A DNA stretch of 5,303 nucleotides from JBHIER01 sp046760705 [NCBI: bacterium] (GTDB lineage: Bacteria > JBHIER01 > G020348925), in contig JBHIER010000259.1 in the NCBI GenBank assembly GCA_046760705.1, positions 1 to 5,303 of the forward strand, written 5' to 3'. Position 1 is the stretch's first letter. Every line of letters starts with the position of its first letter. Positions 1-4,574 of the stretch are shown in pieces. The notes below the pieces were generated by a model that saw only the letters and a program-made list of their open reading frames with translations, was not told the origin of the DNA and did no database searches. A program made the translations under genes and the position numbers.

Positions 1-81
1 GGTTTTATGATCGAGAGGATGAACCTTGATGGAGACCGCTGTGGTTTTTGCGGTCAGCAATTGCCTTTTGTGGTGAGATAG
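1..81 (+). CDS. amrS: 3' end of probable AmmeMemoRadiSam system radical SAM enzyme (partial)
   Basis: Frame 1 is open from the window edge to a TAG at 79-81 and encodes the last 26 residues of a protein whose start lies outside the window. The tail has the pattern G-F-x-I-x4-L-x-G-x-R-C-x-x-C-G-x-x-L-P-x-V. It contains the pair CGFCG and ends a few residues later. This is how I remember the C-terminus of AmmeMemoRadiSam radical SAM proteins ending: an aromatic-Ile stretch, then L-x-G-x-C-x-x-C-G and I-P-G-V, probably one half of a zinc-ribbon-like metal site. AmrS-type enzymes are cytosolic 4Fe-4S proteins found with AmmeMemo partners, mostly in anaerobes and archaea. The radical SAM core is not visible, so the assignment rests on this short tail. 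Another protein ending in a CxxC zinc knuckle is possible. Confidence 0.5.
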   Translation, partial: GFMIERMNLDGDRCGFCGQQLPFVVR

Positions 82-84
82 GTA

Positions 85-96
85 TTCGGTACCGAA
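85..96. promoter_or_regulatory. 12-bp perfect palindrome upstream of the ferritin-like gene
   Basis: The sequence TTCGGTACCGAA is a perfect gapless palindrome. It begins 4 bases after the upstream stop codon and lies about 105 bases before the chosen ferritin start, in the only non-coding stretch ahead of that gene. Its size and place fit an operator for a dimeric regulator. I see no match to a known Fur, PerR or IscR box and no convincing -35/-10 pair next to it, so a regulatory role is inferred from position and symmetry only. Confidence 0.25.
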
Positions 97-200
97 AAAC
101 GGAGCTTTCTTCGGATGCAGCCAGAGATTCGGACAAGGTGTGGGGGGACCCGGAATCATATTTTGCGCTCCCAAAAGCCGAAGGAGAAATGAGGACGCCG

Positions 201-623
201 ATGGCAATTGACAGGAAGCAGTTGATCGATCTACTCAACAAGGATCTCGGTTTGGAATACACAGCGGCGATTCAGTATGTTCAGCACTCAGGGGTTTTGA
301 CCGGGGCCGAATACATGAACATCCAGAAGGAACTGGCCATTCATGCCGGTGAGGAACTCCAGCACGCCCTCACCCTTGCCGGCCAGATTGACTATCTGGG
401 AGGAGTACCAACGGTTGAGGCCCCGCCGGCCAAAGTGTCCAACGATAACCGAACCATGTTGGAACAGGATCTGGAGGGTGAAAACGATGCTGTTAGCCGT
501 TATACCGCTCGGATCGAACAGGCCGAACAGCTCAACCTTCTCCACTTAGCTCAAAAGCTGAGAGAGATTCTGGCTGTTGAGCAGGAACACGCCATGGATC
601 TTGAGCAGGCCCTGGGCAGGTGA
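201..623 (+). CDS. ferritin-like di-iron protein, bacterioferritin family without the heme methionine
   Basis: This 140-residue cytosolic four-helix-bundle protein probably oxidises Fe(II) at a di-iron site and stores iron or detoxifies peroxide or oxygen. Ligands fall where bacterioferritin has them: E19 in LGLEY (helix 1), E52-x-x-H55 (helix 2), E94 (helix 3) and E127-x-x-H130 (helix 4). E. coli Bfr uses E18, E51, H54, E94, E127 and H130. The residue after the helix-2 glutamate is Leu53, where Bfr has the heme ligand Met52, so heme binding is unlikely. At 140 residues it lacks the last ~15-20 of classical Bfr, so cage assembly is uncertain. I chose ATG 201, with GAGG six bases upstream and a family-like N-terminus. 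ATG 189 has AAGGAG only two bases upstream, too close. The frame is open back to TTG 48, but that extension does not look like ferritin. The metal exporter follows after a 108-base gap. Confidence 0.85.
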   Translation: MAIDRKQLIDLLNKDLGLEYTAAIQYVQHSGVLTGAEYMNIQKELAIHAGEELQHALTLAGQIDYLGGVPTVEAPPAKVSNDNRTMLEQDLEGENDAVSRYTARIEQAEQLNLLHLAQKLREILAVEQEHAMDLEQALGR

Positions 624-677
624 GCCACTTCAAGCTCCAGACCGTGTCTGTACATTTAGAGGATGGCGGCAGGGATG

Positions 678-689
678 AGAAGATCTTCT
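678..689. promoter_or_regulatory. 12-bp perfect palindrome ahead of the CDF transporter
   Basis: AGAAGATCTTCT is a perfect gapless palindrome lying 42 bases before the chosen start of the cation exporter, in the spacer after the ferritin-like gene. An operator for a metal-responsive dimeric repressor would sit in such a place. No recognisable ArsR/SmtB-type box or clear sigma-70 promoter accompanies it. It would be coding if translation began at ATG 663, but that codon directly abuts its GAGG with no spacer and is a poor start. Confidence 0.25.
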
Positions 690-731
690 GACGGCGAAGG
701 TCGAAAGTCCCTCGAGAGGAACGGATTTTTT

Positions 732-1613
732 ATGTTTCGAGAGAGTGTCGCTGCCAGGAACAGAAAGCGTTTGATGGTGGTTCTCGGATTAACTTCCACC
801 CTGCTTGTGATCGAGGTTATAGGTGGTTTCCTGACCCACAGCCTGGCTTTGCTCTCGGATGCAGGCCACATGCTCTCCGATGTGGGCGGGCTGGCATTAG
901 CACTTCTGGCCATCCGATTTGCCCAAAAGTCCGCCACACCGGAGAAGACCTATGGCTACTATCGGGCCGAGATTTTGGCTGCCTTGACTAACGGGGTGGT
1001 GCTCATCTTTGTCTCTGGCTACATCCTCTATGAATCGTACCGGCGATTTATCGAACCTCCGGAAGTTAAGAGTCTCCCCATGCTGGTGGTGGCTGGTGTT
1101 GGACTTGTGGTCAATTTGATGGGCATGTTTATTCTTCGCGGCTCTTCGAAAGGGAGTCTGAACATCAAAGGTGCCTACTTAGAGGTCTGGAGCGATACTT
1201 TGAGTTCGGCCGGAGTCATAGGGGCCGGGGTGGTGATGCTGACCACGAAGTGGTACCTGGCTGATCCCATTATCAGTGCCGTTATCGGATTGTTCATTCT
1301 TCCCCGAACCTGGGAGCTTCTCAAAGAATCGGTCAACGTGCTTCTGGAGGGGACGCCAACTCATATCTCCATTAGTGAGGTGCACGAGGCCATGATGAAG
1401 GTGGCCGGTGTGGAGCGCATCCACGACCTTCACATCTGGACGCTCACCTCGGGGATAGAGGCCATGAGTGGCCATGTGGTCGTCAGTGGCATGAAGGACG
1501 GACCTTTGATCCTGGAGCAGTTGCATTCCCTACTCGATGAAAGATTTCACATCACCCACACGACCATCCAATTGGAGGATAGAGAGAGAAAACAGGAAGC
1601 GGTTGAGTTCTGA
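732..1613 (+). CDS. czcD: cation diffusion facilitator family transporter, CzcD-like
   Basis: This 293-residue inner-membrane protein probably exports Zn2+ (possibly Co2+, Cd2+ or Fe2+) in exchange for protons, as a dimer. About six membrane segments are visible near 15-33, 38-62, 83-103, 116-136, 150-171 and 178-193. The transport site is H46-x3-D50 in segment 2 (DAGHMLSD) and E151-x3-D155 in segment 5 (YLEVWSD). His plus Asp in segment 2 marks zinc-type CDFs; Glu rather than His in segment 5 I believe occurs in part of the CzcD group. The cytosolic domain from about 206 carries the hallmark HDLHIW (231-236), then H248 and H273/H276, possible regulatory zinc ligands. The loop at 137-149 has no histidines, unlike the His-rich loop of many zinc CDFs. 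I chose ATG 732 because GAGAGGA lies 11 bases upstream and residue 1 fits the family N-terminus. ATG 663 and 675 would add 23 or 19 non-hydrophobic residues with poor ribosome binding sites. Confidence 0.9.
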   Translation: MFRESVAARNRKRLMVVLGLTSTLLVIEVIGGFLTHSLALLSDAGHMLSDVGGLALALLAIRFAQKSATPEKTYGYYRAEILAALTNGVVLIFVSGYILYESYRRFIEPPEVKSLPMLVVAGVGLVVNLMGMFILRGSSKGSLNIKGAYLEVWSDTLSSAGVIGAGVVMLTTKWYLADPIISAVIGLFILPRTWELLKESVNVLLEGTPTHISISEVHEAMMKVAGVERIHDLHIWTLTSGIEAMSGHVVVSGMKDGPLILEQLHSLLDERFHITHTTIQLEDRERKQEAVEF

Positions 1614-1632
1614 CCACACCTGTCGCAAAAAA

Positions 1633-1685
1633 TGTAGAGGCAATTCATGTCAAAAATCCCGGTTTGTCAGGGAATTGCCCCTACA
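1633..1685. repeat. imperfect inverted repeat of the GTAGGGGC/GCCCCTAC intergenic type
   Basis: The left arm TGTAGAGGCAATTC (1633-1646) and right arm GAATTGCCCCTACA (1672-1685) are reverse complements at 13 of 14 positions, with a 25-base loop. A further pair, AATTCATGT (1642-1650) and ACATGAATT (1683-1691), is perfectly complementary and overlaps both arms, so the element looks built from related or rearranged half-units. From memory, GTAGGGGC...GCCCCTAC palindromes recur between genes in many environmental bacteria as REP-like or MITE-like repeats; only one copy is in this window. No T-tract follows, so it is not a standard intrinsic terminator, though an RNA hairpin here could still stabilise or end the transporter mRNA. 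Confidence 0.6.
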
Positions 1686-1697
1686 TGAATTACCTGG

Positions 1698-1712
1698 AGG
1701 TGATTCTCACCT
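1698..1712. repeat. short perfect hairpin (6-bp stem, 3-base loop)
   Basis: AGGTGA-TTC-TCACCT forms a tight perfect hairpin immediately after the larger inverted repeat and 35 bases before the next start codon. There is no U-run after it. It could be part of the 5' leader of the TrkA_C-domain gene or a scar of the neighbouring repeat; the function is unknown. Confidence 0.35.
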
Positions 1713-1747
1713 AAATCCTCGTTTCTAACACAGAGGGGAGGAGAGAA

Positions 1748-2446
1748 ATGAGTGTATTTTTGTTGATTATCTTTATCGGCATATCCTTTTTGATTGTGAG
1801 GGTTGGAGCAGTGGCTTTTAGAATGACGGGGCTGGATTGGCAGAGAGCCAAATTTCAGGCCCTATCGGCCTTTTCTGGAACGGGGTTTACCACCAAGGAG
1901 GCGGAATCGATTGTCAATCATCTGCAGAGAAGAAAGATCGCCACTTGGCTGATGATCCTCGGTAACGCTGGTATTGTCTCTGTCATTGCCACTTTTGTGC
2001 TTACCCTGCGTGGAGGCGGAGTCGTACGGCCTTCCTTAAACTTGGCCCTCATCGCTCTGGCCTTATTCGGCCTATACAAGATCGCCTCCGGACAAAAATT
2101 CATGAAAAAGCTGACCCAAAAGATCGAACAGAAATTAGCAGAGAAGACTGGATTGAAGAAAGTGGCTATTGAAGAGATTCTCGAAGAGACAGACGGATAT
2201 GGAGTTGCCAGAATAATCGTCGACGAAAATTTCAGTGAGCAGGGTCGCACCATAGCCGGATCGACTCTAAAAGAGAAAGATATCCTTATCCTTTCAATCG
2301 AACGGAACGAAGAGATACACCCCAATCCGGAATCGACCATGAGGCTGAGGATTGGCGACACCCTTACCTGCTTCGGTAAATTGGAGGCGATGCGAGAGAC
2401 GGTATCAAAAGACAATTCGACTGCTGAAGCATTGAGTAAGTTATAA
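1748..2446 (+). CDS. membrane protein with TrkH-like pore-loop motif and C-terminal TrkA_C (RCK_C) domain
   Basis: This 232-residue protein probably senses or controls an ion flux, perhaps K+, at the inner membrane. Hydrophobic stretches lie at about 2-25, 64-87 and 96-112. Between the first two is ALSAFSGTGFTTKE (38-51), which resembles the P-loop plus selectivity signature of TrkH/KtrB transporters (ALSAF-x-T-x-GF). The order is thus M1-P-M2, then a third segment. A basic, helical linker (114-138) leads to a soluble domain at about 148-218 with a TrkA_C pattern: GYGVARIIV, AGSTLKEKDILILSI and MRLRIGDTLTCFG. In TrkA and K+ channels such domains bind regulatory ligands such as nucleotides. 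I recall similar uncharacterised proteins called TrkA C-terminal domain-containing protein in other bacteria. The start is secure: GGGGAGGAG ends four bases before the ATG. Whether it conducts ions, or regulates a partner encoded elsewhere, cannot be told from this sequence. Confidence 0.75.
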   Translation: MSVFLLIIFIGISFLIVRVGAVAFRMTGLDWQRAKFQALSAFSGTGFTTKEAESIVNHLQRRKIATWLMILGNAGIVSVIATFVLTLRGGGVVRPSLNLALIALALFGLYKIASGQKFMKKLTQKIEQKLAEKTGLKKVAIEEILEETDGYGVARIIVDENFSEQGRTIAGSTLKEKDILILSIERNEEIHPNPESTMRLRIGDTLTCFGKLEAMRETVSKDNSTAEALSKL

Positions 2447-2463
2447 GATGGTGACAATTCTAT

Positions 2464-2491
2464 TTGCTTTTTTGGGGGGACGTGCTAATAT
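2464..2491 (+). promoter_or_regulatory. weak sigma-70 promoter candidate for the rubredoxin-korAB operon
   Basis: TTGCTT (2464-2469) and TAATAT (2486-2491) are separated by 16 bases, with matches of three of six and four of six to the consensus hexamers. The overlapping TATTAT at 2489-2494 is a closer -10 match (five of six) but would give a 19-base spacer. The spacer includes T6 followed by G6. The gap of 208 bases before rubredoxin needs a promoter somewhere, and this is the most AT-rich spot. A transcript from here would carry the inverted-repeat region as a leader of about 155 bases. Confidence 0.25.
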
Positions 2492-2506
2492 TATGGAAAT
2501 CAGCTC

Positions 2507-2592
2507 GGCAGGAGTCAGCTCCTGGATACGGGGAGTACCTGTCTGCCGTGCCCAGTACAGGCAGGCAACTCCTGCCCCAGCATGGGGACAGG
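2507..2592. repeat. nested, mutually exclusive inverted repeats in the rubredoxin leader
   Basis: Several complementary segments are packed here. An outer pair GGCAGGAGT (2507-2515) and ACTCCTGCC (2568-2576) is perfect over 9 bp. The left arm can instead fold locally as CAGGAG-TCAG-CTCCTG (2509-2524). The centre folds as CCTGTCTG (2538-2545) with CAGGCAGG (2558-2565), with one G-U pair, extended by GGAGT (2532-2536) with ACTCC (2568-2572). The right end can instead pair CCTGCCCC (2571-2578) with GGGGACAGG (2584-2592), with one bulged A. The right arm therefore has three competing partners. No U-run follows. It may be a mobile palindromic repeat or a structured leader RNA; nothing matches a riboswitch class I know. 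Confidence 0.55.
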
Positions 2593-2654
2593 GATTGTAT
2601 GAAAGAGGAGACAGAATTTAGACGACAAAGATTCAAAAGAAAGGAGAGGTAGTC

Positions 2655-2819
2655 ATGGAGAGATGGGAATGTTTGGCCTGCGGCTACATCTATGATCCGG
2701 CCAAGGGAGACCCTGATCATGGCGTTCTCCCGGGTACTTCTTTTGAAGATCTGCCCGGGGATTGGGTCTGTCCCGAATGTGGAGCGGGAAAGGATATGTT
2801 TGAAAAAATGGAGGAGTGA
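2655..2819 (+). CDS. rubredoxin
   Basis: This complete 54-residue cytosolic electron carrier holds one iron in four cysteine thiolates. It has the two rubredoxin knuckles C6-x-x-C9-G-Y (LACGYIYD) and C39-P-x-C42-G ([14 protein letters not shown]). Between them are the usual G-D-P (18-20), the loop [15 protein letters not shown], and aromatic residues W4, Y11, Y13, F30, W37 and F49. The size is exactly that of a classical single-domain rubredoxin. AAGGAG lies eight bases before the ATG. The stop is four bases before korA, and GGAGGAG inside the last codons is the ribosome binding site for korA, so the two are translationally adjacent. The context suggests that it takes electrons from the 2-oxoacid oxidoreductase; serving a rubrerythrin-like or other oxidative-stress partner elsewhere is the alternative. 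Confidence 0.97.
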   Translation: MERWECLACGYIYDPAKGDPDHGVLPGTSFEDLPGDWVCPECGAGKDMFEKMEE

Positions 2820-2823
2820 TAAT

Positions 2824-4569
2824 ATGGTTAAAAATAATATGTCCTTCCTGATCGGAGGAGACGCAGGCCAGGGAGTAGAATCGAGCGGGGCCGGGTTTGC
2901 CAAGGCTCTGGCCAGGGGAGGACTGCACGTCTTCGGGTTGCAGGACTATCACTCCCGGATTCGAGGCGGCCACAATTTTTATCAGGTGCGAGTCAATGAG
3001 AGAAGCGTATTTTCCCACACCGAGGCCGTTCATCTGCTGTTGGCCCTGACAGAGGAGACTATACATAAACATCAAAGGGATCTTGTTGCCGGGAGTGGAA
3101 TTGTCTTTGATGAGGAGGTTGAAGTACCGAAGAGCGAGCTTGAAAAGAGAGGCGTGAAGCTGTTTCCCGTACCTATGTCAAAGATGGCAAAAGAGCATGG
3201 TGGGGCTGAGGTGATGAGGAACACGGCTGTCATCGGGGCGGCCGCCGGGCTGACCGAATATGAGTTCGACCGCATCGCCGATGTTATCGAGGACAATTTT
3301 CAGAAGAAAGGTGGGGCTGTGGTTGAGAATAACCTCAAGGTTGCTCGCGCGGCCTATCGGTTTGCTCGGGAGAACTACGCTCCCGATTTCGACTACAAGG
3401 TTGAACCGGTCGACGGCCCGCGGCGAATGGTCATCAACGGCAATCAGGCCTTCTGTCTGGGGGCAGTGCTCTCTGGTTGTAAGTTTGTGGCCGGCTACCC
3501 GATGACGCCGGCCACTTCCGTTCTGGAGTGGATGTCCACCCACGCCCAGCGTCTGGGAGTGGTCACCAAGCACACTGAGGACGAGATTGCGGCCGTCTGT
3601 ATGGCCATCGGTGCGGCTCACGCCGGAGTGAGGGCCATGGCCCCTACCTCCGGTGGGGGGTTCTCCCTCATGGTCGAGGGCCTGGGCCTGGCGGCGATGA
3701 CGGAGACGCCGGTGGTCATTCTGGAGGCTCAACGTCCGGGCCCCTCCACCGGCTTTGCCACCCGGACCGAACAGGGAGACCTGCAATTCATTCTCCACGC
3801 CTCTCAGGGTGAGTTTCCGCGCATCGTCCTGGCCCCGGGGACTGTGGAGCAGTGTTTCCAAGCCGGGGCCCGGGCCTTTAACTTGGCGGAGAAGTATCAG
3901 TGTCCGGTCATTATTCTTTCCGATAACTACTTAGCCAACTCACTGCGGACCATAGACAGGGAGGATTTCAACTTCAGTCAGGTGGAGATAGATCGCGGGA
4001 CCTTTCTCTTCGACCAGGATTTGGATGGGCTCTCAGGCGAGTATAAACGCTATCGGTTCACCGATTCGGGTATCTCGCCCCGGGCTGTGCCCGGTCATCC
4101 CAGGGCTGTTTACGCCACCAGCAGCGATGAGCACGATGAGTTCGGTCACATTGCGGAAGACGCCGATAACAGGATAAAGATGATGGATAAGCGCATGAGA
4201 AAACTACAGGCTGCGGCTGAGGAGATGGGGGAACCGGAACTGTACGGCCCTGAAGAGGCGGACCTGACATTCATCAGTTGGGGTTCGACTTACGGCCCAC
4301 TCCGGGAGGTGGTGGATACCCTCAACCAGAAGGGGAGTAGGGCCAATCTTCTTGCTATTATGGACATCTGGCCTTTTCCGACCGCGAGGGTGGCCGAGGT
4401 TTTGGATAGGGCAAAACGCACTATTGGTGTGGAAAGTAACTACAGCGGACAGATGGCTGAGTTGATCCGGGTCTGTACCGGCCGAGAGGTGACGGAGAAG
4501 ATTCTGAGATACGACGGGCGACCCATCTCGCCGGAGTATATTTTAACCAGGCTGAATGGAGGAGGATAG
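2824..4569 (+). CDS. korA: 2-oxoacid:ferredoxin oxidoreductase, fused gamma-alpha subunit (KorA type)
   Basis: This 581-residue cytosolic subunit works with the beta subunit downstream to convert a 2-oxoacid plus CoA into acyl-CoA, CO2 and reduced low-potential carrier, or the reverse. Residues 7-185 are the gamma domain, with GGDAGQGVESSG (11-22) and the RGGH stretch (47-50). Residues 200-390 are the alpha pyrimidine-binding domain, with GYPMTPAT (224-231), the TEDE stretch (251-254), APTSGGGFSLM and EAQRPGPSTG (301-310). The sequence TSSDEHDEFGHI (432-443) leads to the C-terminal domain (477-578), with VESNYSGQM (536-544). The fused form and length fit two-subunit KorA/OFOR enzymes. The substrate (2-oxoglutarate, pyruvate or a branched 2-oxoacid) is not settled by these motifs. 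I chose ATG 2824, eight bases after GGAGG/AGGAG inside rubredoxin; earlier in-frame codons overlap rubredoxin and add non-family sequence. No ferredoxin-domain subunit is fused or adjacent on the visible side. Confidence 0.93.
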   Translation: MVKNNMSFLIGGDAGQGVESSGAGFAKALARGGLHVFGLQDYHSRIRGGHNFYQVRVNERSVFSHTEAVHLLLALTEETIHKHQRDLVAGSGIVFDEEVEVPKSELEKRGVKLFPVPMSKMAKEHGGAEVMRNTAVIGAAAGLTEYEFDRIADVIEDNFQKKGGAVVENNLKVARAAYRFARENYAPDFDYKVEPVDGPRRMVINGNQAFCLGAVLSGCKFVAGYPMTPATSVLEWMSTHAQRLGVVTKHTEDEIAAVCMAIGAAHAGVRAMAPTSGGGFSLMVEGLGLAAMTETPVVILEAQRPGPSTGFATRTEQGDLQFILHASQGEFPRIVLAPGTVEQCFQAGARAFNLAEKYQCPVIILSDNYLANSLRTIDREDFNFSQVEIDRGTFLFDQDLDGLSGEYKRYRFTDSGISPRAVPGHPRAVYATSSDEHDEFGHIAEDADNRIKMMDKRMRKLQAAAEEMGEPELYGPEEADLTFISWGSTYGPLREVVDTLNQKGSRANLLAIMDIWPFPTARVAEVLDRAKRTIGVESNYSGQMAELIRVCTGREVTEKILRYDGRPISPEYILTRLNGGG

Positions 4570-4574
4570 GTTCA

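Noticed and set aside
34-55. Inverted repeat GACCGC...GCGGTC as a terminator
   Set aside because: It lies within the coding tail of the upstream gene, has only 6 bp with a 10-base loop and no U-run after it; it probably arises from the Cys-Gly codons.
48-200. N-terminal extension of the ferritin-like protein from TTG 48
   Set aside because: The added 51 residues do not resemble ferritin, would overlap the upstream gene, and have no ribosome binding site, whereas ATG 201 has GAGG at good spacing and a family-like start.
1537-1728. 63-codon + strand frame overlapping the transporter end and the following spacer
   Set aside because: It starts inside the transporter gene in another frame, has no ribosome binding site, and its second half is the inverted-repeat element.
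2449-2468. Sigma-54 promoter (TGG... TTGCT)
   Set aside because: The GG and GC elements are 14 bases apart rather than the required 10.
2468-2473. T6 run as an intrinsic terminator of the TrkA_C-domain gene
   Set aside because: No GC-rich stem lies immediately upstream, and it is followed by G6.
2464-2652. 62-codon open frame starting at TTG in the spacer before rubredoxin
   Set aside because: No ribosome binding site, poor start codon, no protein-like motif, and it runs through the inverted repeats.
2692-2823. Upstream extension of korA by 44 codons
   Set aside because: It would overlap nearly all of the clear rubredoxin gene in another frame, and the extra residues are unlike the gamma-domain N-terminus.
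3178-3861. 227-codon open frame on the minus strand inside korA
   Set aside because: It is antisense to strongly conserved korA domains and reflects GC-biased third positions; its translation is low-complexity and unlike any family I know.
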